A stretch of DNA of 64,000 nucleotides from Litsea cubeba. Lineage: Eukaryota; Streptophyta; Magnoliopsida; Laurales; Lauraceae. Within the stretch, counting starts at the first letter, position 1. Every line of letters begins with the position of its first letter. This document shows, piece by piece, positions 1 through 11,843 of this stretch. Under the pieces are notes generated by a model that was not told the DNA's origin, made no database searches, and saw nothing but the letters and a program-made list of their open reading frames with translations. The DNA lies in assembly GCA_012931725.1 (NCBI GenBank), contig CM022950.1:58630491-58694490 (forward strand), written 5' to 3'. The translations under genes were made by a program, and so were the position numbers.

Positions 1-2336
1 ACAGGCATGATTGCCGCGCTCAATCGCTTCATCAGCCGAGCTTCCGACAAATGTCGACCGTTCTTTCAGTTTTTGAAGAAAAGCCTAAAGTTCCAATGGA
101 CTCCGGAGTGCGACCAAGCTCTGCAAGAGCTCAAATCATATCTTGCTTCGCCACCCTTGCTTTCAACTCTGAAACAGGGCTAGGTGCTCTTCCTATATCT
201 GGCGATCTCGGATCATGCGGTCAGCTCTGTTCTCATCAAAGAGGAGGAAAAAATACAAAAGCCCATCTATTATACAAGCAAGATCATGCTTGATGCCGTG
301 ACCATATACATTCCATTGAAAAAACTTGCATTAGCACTTATCAGTGCTTCTCGCAAACTCTCTCATTACTTTTAGACCTACAAAATAGTGGTTGTTACAG
401 AACACCCACTCAAGACCCTTCTCAAGAAAGCAGACTTCTCTGGAAGAGTTTCTAAATGGGCCGTCGAACTGGGACAATACGACATCCAGTACCAACCCAG
501 AACGGCGATCAAAGCCCAAGTCCTAGCAGATTTCATCGTCGAATTCGTCTCTCCAAGTTCGGCACCGACCCAGCTCGGCACCAAACTGGGGGGCAACGGG
601 AATGAAGACGAAGTCATGGAGACAGAAGAAAAGTGATCTTGGGATCAGTTTATTGCTTCTGCATGGAAGGCCTTCGTCGATGGTTCCTCAACCCCCAAGA
701 GGGCTGGTGCTAGCATAGTTCTTCAATCTCCTGAGGGACTGGTCATCGAGCAAGCCCTAACACTCAACTTCAAGGTGTCCAATAACGAAGCTGAATATGA
801 GGCTCTCTGATAGCAGGATTCAACAGCGCTAAAATCCTGGGGGCACAAAAGCTAGTGATTTTCAGTGACTCGTAATTGGTCACGAGCCAACTCACTAAAG
901 ATTACCAAGCTCGAGACGAAAGGATGGCAGCTACTTAGCTCATGCCAAAAAACTCTTCTCCCAGTTCCAAAGAGTTGAAGTCAAACAACTCAGCAGAGAA
1001 TCATTTCTCATGCTGACGCCCTCGCCGGCTTGGCTTCTGCCGTCGAGGCTGGGAGAAAAAGGATCATCGACACCTCGGCAAATCCTCTGCGTTGATCTCG
1101 GTCCAAGCTGGATGGACCCGATCATCTCTTATCTCAAAGATGATCGACTCCCTGAAGAAGCACGTGAGGCTCACAAGATCAGGATAAAAGCAGCTCGATT
1201 TTGGCTATCTCCAGAAGGCAAGCTCTACAAGAAATCCTACACAGGTCCGTACCTTCAGTGTGTTCACCCGACCAGAGTCGAAGACTTCCTCTTCGAAATC
1301 CATGAAGGATTCTGCGGTAGCCACATCGGAGGTCAGTCACTAGCATACAGGGCTATCAGCCAGGGCTACTGGTGGCCTTACATGCAGAGAGACGCTCAGT
1401 CATATGCTAGAGAGTGTGAGAAATGCTAGAAACTCTCAATCAGCCAGCATAAGATCTTAGCCCACTTTCTAGTCCATGACCCTTCACCCAATGGGGATTG
1501 AACATTGTGGGACCTCTCCACCGAGCTCCGGGTAATAAAAGATGGCTAATGGTAGCCACCGATTATTTTACCAAATGGATAGAAGCTGAAGCACTATCTT
1601 CCATCACCGAGTAGGACTCAAAGAGATTCGTATGGAAGAACATAGTCACAAGGTTTGGCATTCCTCGAGCCTTGGTCTCGGACAACGGGACCCAGTTCGA
1701 TTCCAACTTCTTCAAAACTTTCTGCCAAGGGCTCGGCATCAGAAATTATTACTCAACTCCAGCCTATCCACAGAGCAACAGTCAAGCCGAAATCTCAAAC
1801 AAAGTAGTACTCGATGGACTCAAAAAGAGGCTCGACAGAGCTAAAGGAAGATGGGTGGAAGAGCTCTCGAGTGTCCTATGGGTTTATAGGACCACTCCAA
1901 GACGTTCCACCTCTGTAACGCCTTTCTCTTTGGCCTACGGCATGGAGGCTGTGATCCCACTTCAGGTCGGCCTCCCAACCTTGAGATCCGAAGTCTTTGA
2001 TCAATGCCACAACGAAGTAAACTTGGCTCGAGATCTAGACCTAGCCGAAGAGCGAAGAGAGGCAGCAGCCATCCACTTGACTGCCTACCAGCAACAATTG
2101 GCTAGGGGCTATAACCTAAGAGTCATAGAAAGAAGATTTTCAGTTGGAGAGCTGGTCTTAAAGAAGACACTCCCTGCTGATAAAAATCCTAACCAGGGCA
2201 AGCTCGCTCCGAACTGGCACGGGCCATTCAAAGTGACTTCGGTTGCGGGCTAATCAGCATACAAACTTGAGGACATGGAGGGTAAACAGTTACCAAGACC
2301 ATGGAATGCGACGCACCTTAAGAAATTTTACTTCTA
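1..2336 (+). pseudogene. Decayed pol of Tat-lineage Gypsy element (RT end, RNase H, second RNase H, integrase)
   Basis: Frame 1 from base 1 shows the RT C-terminus (AALNRFISRASDKC), then the RNase H of RT up to the ILADF-like block near 520-540. A second RNase H-like domain follows at ~655-1080 (FVDGSS, NNEAEYEAL, SHADALAG-like). Integrase follows: the zinc finger has H at 1301, H at 1322, C at 1415 and C at 1424, and the core shows TDYFTKWIEAEAL, VSDNGTQF and QAEISNKV (D, D, E). The C-terminal end is at ~2200-2336 (NWHGPFKV, then stop 2334-2336). In-frame stops lie at 181, 373, 634, 873, 1427 and 1612, and there is a frameshift near 810-815, so no polyprotein can be made. Several stops are where CAG, CAA or CGA is expected. 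Confidence 0.88.
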
Positions 2337-3087
2337 AAATTGGAAGAAAGAATCTGAGATCAATAAAAACGATGTTTCCTTTGGCTCTCAATTCTCACTC
2401 AATTCCACTGAGCTCATCCCAACTCTGGTAATAGTACAAGTTGGGAATGACTCAATCTCGGCCTCATACATCTCGGTAATAGTACCAGGTTACTGCCTAC
2501 AAAAACTACCCTGGCTTCGGTAAGAGTACCGACCAGGCATGTCTTAAAACTTTGAGTTGGTGATAAACCGATTGAACAAGGGCTACTAAACCCGGGCTGA
2601 AAGCATCTCAAAGACAAAACTTCCTAACTGTTACAGAACATTAGGGACTTGTCAAAAATACCAAGTTATGGAACTCGGTAACTGCCGCAGTGACTATTTC
2701 AGTTACAGAACTAAGTACTCTAAAGCAGAAACACTGTCCTGTGTCCAGTTTGTTTCCCTTTTTTGCTCAGCTATGGGCTATTCTGTACTTTGGACAAATT
2801 TTGTATCTATGGCCTTTCGATTATGGAACCAAGGTCAGATACTTGGCCTCTCGGTTGTGGAACCAGGGTCGGACACTTGGCCTCTCAATTATGGAACTGA
2901 GGTCAGATACTTAGCTTCCCGGTTAATGAACCGAGGTCGCATACTTTCATCTTCTGGTTATAGAACTGAACTCAAGTATATGTAGAAAAAAAACATGAAG
3001 AAAGAAGACAATCTTGGTTCCAAAAAAGTGATGTTCATTGAATTATCAAAAGAAGTACATCAGCAAAAAAGCAAAACAAGCAGAAAC
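2337..3087. other. Noncoding spacer between pol and antisense gene
   Basis: No gene is seen here. The spacer holds three copies of a short interrupted palindrome of the form GGTAANAGTACC (2427, 2475, 2519) and the 34-bp tandem repeat. The same palindrome recurs at 6540, 6879 and 7035 near and inside the LTR. Confidence 0.6.
2821..2980. repeat. 34-bp imperfect tandem repeat, about 4.6 copies
   Basis: Units beginning near 2821, 2855, 2889, 2923 and 2958 share TGGAACCRAGGTCRGA and ACTTGGCCTCTCGG-like blocks. It lies in the noncoding 3' part of the Tat element. Confidence 0.75.
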
Positions 3088-3674
3088 TCAAGCATCGAGA
3101 GGAGCAGAATTTGTTCGGGATACTGGACTTGGGAACTTGGCTAATTTTTTATAAGCAGGATGGTCCCTAGGGACTTTCGCCTCTTTCAGTGCAGCCATCC
3201 AACCCTTTCCCCAAGCTTTATCCCTTATAGAGGCGAACTGGGCCTCGTACGGCTTCGTTGCCTCATCCACTCCTTCCTGAAGTGCAGCACGAACCTTTGA
3301 ATCAAGCTTAACCTCTGCTTCATCTTTTTGCTTCTCAAGTTTGGCCGCCCTCTCGATCTCAGCCTTGAGCTTGGCCACAGCTTCATCCCTCTACAGTTCA
3401 AGCTCTGCCGCCCTCTCAGTCGCAGCCCGAAGTTTAGCTTAAAATCACTCTTCTGCTTCTCCAGGCAGGCTTCGAGTTCGGCCTCCTTTTTCTTTTCGGC
3501 CTCCATATCAGTCTCTAGCTGGGATTTCTTGGCCTTGAGTTTATCAAACCTAAGCCTCCAGCCAAGATTTATGTCTTCCAGCCTCCGGATCTTCTGAACA
3601 CCAGAGTTTACCTCCCCCTAGAGTTTTTTCTTCTTAGCTTCCAGCCTCGTAACTGCTGGACATTTCATCGTTAA

Positions 3675-3754
3675 CTAATAAAGAACAAGTGTTAGAGAAA
3701 GAGAAAGAAGCCTGACATGAAAAACTCGGTAAAAACACAAAAAACAAAGCTTAC
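3675..3754 (-). other. Probable intron of the antisense gene
   Basis: On the - strand GTAAGC at 3754 opens and TTTATTAG closes at 3675 (80 nt). It directly follows the SMQSSLV block. The antisense gene of the second element has a 73-nt GT-AG intron after the equivalent IQANLL block, which supports both. Confidence 0.6.
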
Positions 3755-4438
3755 CACCAAAGATGACTGCATCGAGGACAGAAGAAGTTTCACATCATCT
3801 AGTGCCCTCAAATGGGCCATGTCGTGCGACAATGCACAAGCTCGCCCAAGTGCTGCAAGGACAAGGGGATCGATCCTTCCAAGGACGCGATCTTCAGTCA
3901 TCATCAGCCTCCCCGGCTCAAGCTGCAAATAGGGTCTCCAAAGAGTAGGCCCCCGGGGTTGAGGCACCGCTGACGAACTAGAGCCCCCCTCGGCACGGCC
4001 CTCAGTCCGAGCTCTTTTTTCAGGCCGAGACTGCTCTTCTGATGTCTTGACCACTGGCTCCCGAGCTCCATATCTGGTTGGTGGAATAGAGATTATTGCA
4101 GAGTCGGGGGCAGAAGTAGCTGCAGGAACGAATTGAGAAACAATCACCGAAGCAGGTCCGCTTATAGCAACGGGACTAGAAGGAACCGAAGAAGGTTGAG
4201 AGGTTGGCTCCCTAAAAGCCTGAGCTTCAAAATCCTTGAAGACCAGTGGGGTTTTTCGCCGCGGCATCTCTCTTTCTTCCAGACCAAGCGAAGAACTTAA
4301 TGGCACGGCAACTCACGGCAACCTCGATCTCGGTCTTAAGCCGGTCTCGGTTTCTTCGGATTCAGATCCGGGAATCGAGGCCTCAACACCCGATGCTGCC
4401 CTTTGCTCAGCCTGAGCCTCGGCCTGTGCAGCCTCCTC

Positions 4439-5091
4439 TAGGGATGGCAATTCTGTCCGGTCCGATTCGATTCGATCCGATACCCGCTCCGTTTGGATAT
4501 GGATTTCGGATATTTTTCGGAGATCGGGTCGGATTCGGATATGGATTTTGAAAAAAATTCGGAGATCGGATCGGAGGCGGATATGGAGATATCCGATCCG
4601 AATATCCGTTTGGATATCCGATCCGAATATCCATTTGGATATCCGACCCGTATCCGACCCGTTTGGATATCCGTTTAACCCTTAATTGTAGTTTTCCCCC
4701 TTATCTTATATAATATTATATATATTACACCATATATATATCAATATATTACATAGAATACTTCAATAATTGGGATTTGTATGACTTGTGTAAGTGTGTT
4801 GAAACTTGAATGACTTTATTTTGGAAGTTTATTTTTGGATATATTCTGAATTGTATTGTCTTTTTAATGTTTAAATTATATTTTGAATTGTATTATCTTT
4901 TTAATATTTTTTTAATGATTTGGATATCCGATTCTCCGTTTGGATATCCGATATCCGTTTGGAGGCGGGGATGGAGGATAGAATGGATATCCGTTTGGAG
5001 ATCGGAGCGGATATGGAGATGGAGAATTGGATTTGGATATGGAGGCGGATATGACAATATCCGCCTCCGATCCGACCCGTTGCCATCCCTA
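4439..5091. mobile_element. Non-autonomous hAT-type element, 653 bp
   Basis: Terminal inverted repeats are TAGGGATGGCAA and TTGCCATCCCTA. The element is flanked by a perfect 8-bp target duplication GCCTCCTC (4431-4438 and 5092-5099). The body is built of repeated GGATATCCG and CCGATCCG motifs at both ends with an AT-rich centre. It has no coding capacity and splits the Ala/Glu-rich part of the antisense gene. Confidence 0.93.
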
Positions 5092-5413
5092 GCCTCCTCC
5101 CTCGCCCGTTCTACAGCCCGAGCCTCGGCCTGCGCAGCCACCTCCTTCGCCTGTTCAGTAGCCCAAGCTTCAGGCTGCGTAGGTTCCTCTCTCACCTCCT
5201 CAGCGGCCTGAGCCCCGGACTGCGTAGATTCCTGGCTCCCCACTTCAGCTACGAAGACAGTCTGCTTATTAGAAGAACGATACCTTGGCTCGTAGCCAAG
5301 GAGAGACCAAGCGGCTCTATCTTCATTGCCCCGGTACCCATACACAAGCTATAGCCACCGGTCGTTCCTCACCCAACCCTCTCATTGGGCATCCTTCTTC
5401 CTCTAATGAGTGT

Positions 5414-5488
5414 CTGCACAGCCAACAGGAAGGGTTAAAACATACTCAAACAAAGAAAAATACGAAGATAAAGGAGGGCGGAGTTTAC
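5414..5488 (-). other. Possible second intron of the antisense gene
   Basis: On the - strand GTAAAC opens at 5488 and TGTGCAG closes at 5414 (75 nt), in a stretch where the protein frame is otherwise lost. This is weak support, because the flanking exon frames are already decayed. Confidence 0.35.
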
Positions 5489-6270
5489 TTGGAGGATTGC
5501 CGATACCACGAGGGACACTGTAAACCCTCAGCGCCACAGCCTCCTCCTCACCGAACTCCTAGTTACCTCAGACGAACAGACGGTCGTCTCCGGCATATTT
5601 ATTGGAGTCCTCCAGCTCCCTGACGAAACTCCCTCGTTTCGCCTTCACCCGGAGGTAATGGGTGTTGTCTCCTCTGAACTTGCAGAGGTCGTAGACGTCC
5701 ACAATGTCGTGGACACCAAGGTTAATCTTGAGGATCCTATTCAACTCTACGACCCCTATGATTATCTTGAAGCCATTAGGCATCAGTTGACAGGAACAGA
5801 GGTTCTACTTATTCAGGCAGATCCTAAGAAGAGGATGAAGGGGAAATTGAACTCCACCCTCCACCACGGTGACTAAAGGAAAAGGCATCCAACCATTATG
5901 GTAGATGCGGCCGTCTAAATGGTCCTCGGGGATTATCTAACCTAATCTGGACATCAGCAGGTATTTGATACTTGACTCTGAACCGGGCTATGGCTTTCGG
6001 GTTTTCTAACAACTCTATGTAAACCCACATCTCTCTAAAAAACCTTAGATCCGAAAAGCTCGGACAAAGGAGAGGAAAAAAGGAGAAAAGATTGCAAAAA
6101 CCTTAAATGAAGAAGGACAGACGGAGACCTACAGGACCGACTCAGACACAGCCTCGGCGAAGGTTTCCCCTCAGCAAAAGGTTCTCTCTCTACCTTTTTC
6201 TCTCTTCAGCAAGATCTCTCAGGCAAAACGATGAGAAAATAGGAAAGAAGAAAAAAGGCGGAAGGCTTCC

Positions 6271-6277
6271 ATTTATA
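6271..6277 (-). promoter_or_regulatory. TATA box for the antisense gene
   Basis: The - strand reads TCTATAAATGG. It sits about 240 bp upstream of the ATG at 6030 that opens the N-terminal domain and is followed by a purine-rich leader, the right spacing for a separate promoter of the antisense gene. Confidence 0.55.
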
Positions 6278-6773
6278 GAAGAAAAGGCGCCCCTTTTTCG
6301 AAATTCCAAAAGATGCACGTCAAACGGCGCCTAGGGCACTGAACACATCGCTTCGATCACTGAGCATGCCTTTTCAGAATGACAGGGCAACCAATAAAGC
6401 AATGAAACGTAGTACTGACATCCCATTTTTTGCAAAGGATTAAAGCGCGGCATTAAAAATCCCGAGCAGACAAAGCGGTGTCAGATAGAGATCAAAAGGT
6501 GCCAGCTAAACACGTCTCGGTCTCGCCATAATCCACTTCGGTAAACAGTACCGTTGCGTAAGCCAAGATAAAGGTCATCGCTGGCCCTGGTCGCTCATCT
6601 CGGCAAGAGTGCCAGACTGCTAGCCAAGACGAGCGCTGACAAAATTGCTTCTATACCTCGGCGTCAGCCGACACCAAAATGAAGAGGGCTTCCAGCCTAA
6701 ACAATCCAAAAGGTTTTTCCCTTACTCTACTTAGCTTCCAACCTCCAAGAGTTAGAGAACTCAAAGAAGTCAG

Positions 6774-6789
6774 AAGCTGGGGGCAATTA
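6774..6789 (+). other. Polypurine tract of Tat element
   Basis: AAGCTGGGGGCAATTA abuts the LTR start TGTGGGG. The second Tat element has the same motif (AGCTAGGGGCAAT) next to its 3' LTR, which supports the boundary. Confidence 0.8.
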
Positions 6790-7653
6790 TGTGGGGATAT
6801 TTCCTCAAAGACTAAGATTACATTCGCTTCAGTAAAAGTACCAAGTAATCATACTTTAGTCTTGGCTACGCGCACTTCGGTAACAGTACCAGAGCGCCAG
6901 CAAAGGTTAAGGCCATTCTAAACTTCAGCCATCTCCTGGTCTCGGTCACCCTTGACCTCGATCACGGTCTCGGTCACCCCTGACCTCGATCACAGTCTCG
7001 GTCAATCCTGACTTCAACACTTGGTCTGCATCTCGGTAATAGTACCAGTATGCTAATCGAGACGGGCACAGACAGCTGTCCCTCCATAAATGTCCTGACA
7101 CGTTACAGAACGTATGGCAAAGACAAAAGGCATCGCCCATAATCCCTGATGCAATGTCATCCACGCCATCCCACGTCGCCAGAGCATGGTCCGATGGGAC
7201 TCCTATCAATGCCCATTAATGCCCATTAATGAGAAAGAGACTTTGATGTGACAGAGTGGGCTATGAAGGGACCAATATTAAAGGCAAAGTAGGCTATGAT
7301 AAGACTGTAATTAAGGAAAAGCCATAATTGGACATTACTCCTCAAGTACTTATCCAAATCACGGGACATCCTGTCCAGAGCATAGAATCCCTCGCCCAGA
7401 ACCGACCTATCTCCATTATAAATAGAGAACTCTTCTCCTTCAAAAGGTACGCACAACCCATTCACCATCTCCATCCTTTGTTCAGTTATAGAACTAACTC
7501 AAGCATCAGAGAGCCTTGCGCTGACTACAGCCAGGGTCTTTGACTGCTTTCCTTTATTCCCCTTTCAGGTTAAAGGCATTATATCTTCATCAAAGGGCGA
7601 CTAAGCCCGTCCTAATTCTCTATTATCAAGTCCGTAATTTTTAGGCACTTACA
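6790..7653 (+). repeat. 3' LTR of Tat element
   Basis: It begins TGTGGGGATATTTCC right after the polypurine tract and ends GGCACTTACA. TATAAATA at 7417-7424 is the likely core promoter. The partner 5' LTR is outside the window, so the end at 7653 rests on TG...CA form and resemblance to the LTR of the second Tat element, which also has CCTACA at its 3' end. Confidence 0.72.
7417..7424 (+). promoter_or_regulatory. LTR TATA box
   Basis: TATAAATA lies about 235 bp before the proposed LTR end, the expected place between U3 and R. Confidence 0.65.
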
Positions 7654-8241
7654 GATACATAGGATCAAATTTTAGGTGAGAGAAGAAGAGAGAGCGAGCG
7701 AGAGTTTCAATCTCCTAGCCTTTTTGGAATTAAGTTGAATTTTGAATAAAGATTGGGCACACTTTTATTATAACTAATTGTAATCCCGAGTTGAAAATTC
7801 ATGGCCAAATTTATGAGGTCATAACTTGGTCATTTCAGCTCCGATTTGCTCAATCTTGTGCTAGACGGACATCTACTCTGATAAATCTTTCCAATGGTAT
7901 GTAGATTTCACAGATCCGACGGTCAGATTGAAAGTTATGGTTATTTTATGATAGGTTATCATGAGAATGGCGGGGTTGATATTCTTCTTGCAATAGCACT
8001 CTTCCATAAATGAGAGATGGGACCCACATCCCTATGGCACCGCCCACACTCTCTCCCCTCATCCAACAAGACTCTAGAAGCCTTCAGGTTATTCCTCTAT
8101 CATTATCTCTCAAGAAGTTTGAAAGTTATAAAAAGTATCACAAAAGAGAGACATAGTTGGACTCAAATCGAAAGAACGCAGAAGAAACAAGGAAACAGAG
8201 TCCAAGGATGAATATAAACTTGCATGTATGGGATGTCCAAC
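7654..8241. other. Intergenic spacer
   Basis: No gene is seen here. The stretch 7997-8025 is an imperfect inverted copy of 11859-11884, across the putative solo LTR. Confidence 0.5.
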
Positions 8242-11200
8242 TGTAACGTCTCAAAATCTGGGCGCCTCGAATCTCGAGACGGTACGAGAAAGTACCCAAG
8301 AGATGCAGAAAATCCAATAATATAATCCAGTGTGAATCTCATATGAGCAAGTAAATGGACAAAGCCCTAAAATTTTATTTCACTTTAAGGAATTACAAAG
8401 ATACTTTTCCATAATTAAACTAATTATTCAATCCTAGGCCAACACGGCCAGCTACAAGAAAAGGAAAGAATAGAGATCTATGTGATAGACGCCTCTCGAT
8501 GCACCAACTGCATCATTCTCTGAACCCTACGGCAACGGATCAACCGCCACGCAAACCACCAATCAAAGAAAGCATAAGAGAAGATACCTGAAACACCAAG
8601 GATTGGGTCAGGCTCGATGAGCCAGGCAAATAAGCATGTTTAGATGGCAGTACATTATATTAATAGAAAAGGAAGAAGAGCATACCTGATCCCAGCTGTA
8701 TCTGCATGATTAGTATTTCAATAATAATATAGAATATCAGAGTGCAACAGAAAAAAATGTAAGTGTAGTGCATGAACGATAATCGAGATATTTATATAAT
8801 AGATGTTTGATATAGCATATCAGGTAGATAAGAGAAGCCACCATCATTAAAACATCATATAAATCATACAAGCACATCAGAGTCACCAGTAATAGAAGTA
8901 ACCTTACCATAGTCCTAACCATCGCATCCAGATCCAACCATATCAACGTTAGAGATAAAGACAACAAACCACGACATCCATGATATATTAATCATACATC
9001 CCATACACATCCACAAGAGTACGTCCACAGTTAAAGTACAAGGGACGTGAGGGGTCAGAGCCAGCACATCGTCGTCATCCCAACAACTGTCGTTGGATGT
9101 CAACCATGGGGGTCATAGTCACCCATCGCTGCCGTCTCATCAAATAGGAGTGTACAAGAGTCCATCAATGTCCACAGCCACAGTCAAGTCCCAGCCATTG
9201 GTCTTACGTGCTAGATCTACCTCAGCACTCGTCCATAGCCACGGCCAAGTCCTAGTCATTGGTCTTATGTATTATATCAACATCAATATCCATCCACAGG
9301 TACCCAGACCGAATGCCGGCGGTCTCGGTACCCGATCACCCATCGGTACCAACTGAACTCAACCAGATCACAATATCAATGCCCATGTCGGCATCATAAC
9401 CTTCGGCAGACCAGTCATACATCCACAAATCCTACAGATCACTAGGTGGGGGTACCCCGAACTGGATAGCCTTATTATCCTTAATATGAGATGATAGTAG
9501 TCAAGGGTACGAGGCACGGAGTTCGGGTATAGCTAATCCATCATTATGATTCTTAATAGCTAATAATGCATACCCTTATAAACTCCGCTTCTCTATATGC
9601 TTAATTAGTATTATCTCATTATACAGTCTGTCTATCAGTACCTACCGTTAAGTTCCCAATATTACAGGTCAGGACTTCAAGTGCCATATCCTGACATCTC
9701 ATCCGATACGGACCGTGATCGTGGATCAGAGCCTAAGTACAATGCCTTGATTTATAATACCTCTCGAGGCCTACATCCAAGGTTCGGACCTACCAGTCAG
9801 CCTTAGTGTCCGTTTCCATAATATAAGTACCACATGTCTCAATTCCGCCACATGTCTCAATTCCATCAATGATCGCTGCCCCTCTATTCAGGTTCAGGGT
9901 CTTACTTCACCTAATACAGTGATCACGGAGTCCCATATGCTTATTATGTATCCTTGGTACTCCTGAAGGTGTTTAGCATCATAAGACATCCATAACCATT
10001 GAATCGGATTCCGTTTACAACCCAAGACCCCTGCTTAGGTGGCTACACGGGTCAATGTTAAGCCTAGCCCTTGACTCGTGTCTAGCATATCCCAAACAGT
10101 CCAAGTGGAAGGTCAACGAGGCCCCCACATGATGGGATTATAAAAAGAAACCAAATCTGGAAAATGGCTATCTACAGTGTACCAGGTCAACATCATGGTC
10201 CACGGGTCGACTTGCTACACTGTGAAAGTGGACAGCTGAACTGGGAAGCAGAAATCACATTTTACAGTAATCCTGGTTGACCTGGAGGTCCTCCGGTTGA
10301 CCGGGTAAACTATGAGCATTTCTACAAATATCTGGCAGATGGGGGAAACTGTAGTGTGGCCGGTCGACCGGGTACACTGGATTCTATACCCTATAGGTGA
10401 TTTCAGCTCCTAGCTGTGGGTCAGTCCACTGTGTGCCTGGTCGATAGCCTGGGTGACCAGGTCAACCGGGTACACACGAAATCCATATTTTAGGGATTCT
10501 GCCCTCTTCTATTTTCCATCAAAACTTTATCAAATACATCCCAGATCTTCACCAATCAGTTTCAAACAACAACCACACCTCCCACATCATGATCTCATCA
10601 CAAATAGGCTATTGATCTTCCAAATGGGGGATTCTCATCCATCAATGGCCAAAAACACATAAAAAGGCTTAGAAAAGAAAGATCTGCACAACATAGCATC
10701 CATACAACCATCCCATTATAGAAATCAAATCAAATATCACTTCAAGACAGTAATTAGCAATCTAAGCATGTTAATTAACCAAATTAGGAAATCTGAACAT
10801 GTCTACTTGCCTAATTAGGAAGGAAGGCTCCTCAAATAGGTTGGCTTCGCTCCAAATGCTCTAAGATCACTCCCACAGCTGGATCTACAATCTCTACACC
10901 CATTCCCAAAGAGAGAAATGCATAAGGAAGAGAAATCTAAGAGAAAGACTATTTTACAAGGAAATTGAAAAGGAAGATGAAGATTACCTTTACTTGGAGA
11001 GGGGAGAGAGATCTAGGAGATGAGGTTGGTTCTTAAGCTTGTAGATGGCTAGATGTAGATGGGGCTCTAGCTTCTTGCAATTGGGGGGCTAAGGTCTATA
11101 GAGAGAAACCCTAATCTCTAATTTAGGGATAGAGAAAGGGATGGGAGGGAATTGTAGTGAAAATGAGAGGAAGAGATAAGATGGGTTTCTTTTATAGGGA

Positions 11201-11843
11201 TTGGTTGGGTTATAGTCTAAAATGCCCTCTCTTGCTAGTGTAAGTTTAGGATAAGGATGTGGGTATTTAGGGAAGGTTAAAATGGAATGACCAAAAGGTC
11301 CTCGGTTTCTAATAGAAATAAAGGATAAGGACTAGGGTAGTTTAGGTATTCACATATAATGACTAAAGTATCCTCAAATGAGTGGTTGTGAATAAAGGTG
11401 CCTAAGGGCAATAAAAGTAAGCTATTTATTATAACAAAAGTGCCCATATTTACTTGGTTGACAATAAAGGAGGTCAGGGGCATTTAAGGTATTATGATTT
11501 CCAAAAATGAGAGAAAATGTGGGGTTGGAAAGACTAGAGTACCATCATATAATTAATGGGCTAATAGGTTAGGCCATGGGTAGTTGGGTCATTCTAAGGT
11601 TAATTGCACAACTCTCTAATAAAGGAAACTCATCTATAATTAGGATTACAACTAATGCCTCTAGTTGGCTAATTAATTCTAGGAAAACCAATATTAATCT
11701 CACAAGGGTCTTAATCCTATAAACTAGGCTTAATTAATGAGAATTACTAACTACTCATGCTAATCACCTATTAAATAAGTTAACCTAGGGTTGACTTGGT
11801 CAAATTGGGTCCCACTAGGTATTTCTAGGAACGGGTCCGTACA
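8242..11843 (+). mobile_element. Probable solo LTR of a Tekay/Del-like Gypsy element, 3.6 kb
   Basis: The segment starts TGTAACGTCTC and ends AACGGGTCCGTACA, the TG...CA form with the TGTAAC start common in very long LTRs of Tekay/Del chromoviruses. It is flanked by CCAAC (8237-8241) and TCAAC (11844-11848), a 4/5 match to a 5-bp target duplication. There is no open reading frame above ~90 codons, as expected for an LTR. The stretch 10190-10470 is rich in GGTCGACC-type palindromes. Lineage is inferred from end sequence and size only; a second LTR is not present. Confidence 0.55.

Larger units (their letters stand above)
3088..6030 (-). pseudogene. Antisense gene of Tat element (transposase_28-like N-terminus, coiled-coil C-terminus), broken
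   Basis: Read on the - strand from an ATG at 6030, the pieces run in order to a stop at 3088. The N-terminal part (6030-5568) has IPADVQIRL, FPLHPLL-type and NKYAGDDRLFV blocks resembling the plant 'putative gypsy type transposon' domain (PF04195); this is by recall, no search was run. An Ala/Glu-rich stretch follows (5340-5092), then a Ser/Pro-rich linker (4306-3950), the block CALSHDM...LDDVKLLLSSMQSSL, a probable intron (3754-3675), and a coiled coil ending in QEGVDEAT...YEAQ...GWMAAL. It is broken by a stop and frameshift near 5900, a stop near 4320, a hAT insertion (4439-5091) and a stop near 3620. Its arrangement matches the antisense gene at 23058-24591. Confidence 0.72.
1..7653 (+). 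mobile_element. Ty3/Gypsy LTR retrotransposon, Tat lineage, 5' end outside window
   Basis: The segment runs from the end of reverse transcriptase through RNase H, a second RNase H-like domain and integrase (to 2336), then a long 3' region with an antisense gene, a polypurine tract, and a terminal repeat at 6790-7653. The extra RNase H and the antisense ORF between pol and 3' LTR are known traits of the Tat lineage. The 5' LTR, gag, protease and most of RT lie left of the window, so LTR divergence and target duplication cannot be checked here. Pol has several stops and frameshifts, so the copy is old and inactive. The LTR 3' limit (CA at 7653) is inferred from the usual TG...CA ends. Confidence 0.85.

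Noticed and set aside
4407..5086. ORFs with Tyr/Pro/Ile/Arg-rich repeats in the hAT element
   Set aside because: They come from GGATATCCG motif repeats in a non-autonomous element with AT-rich core.
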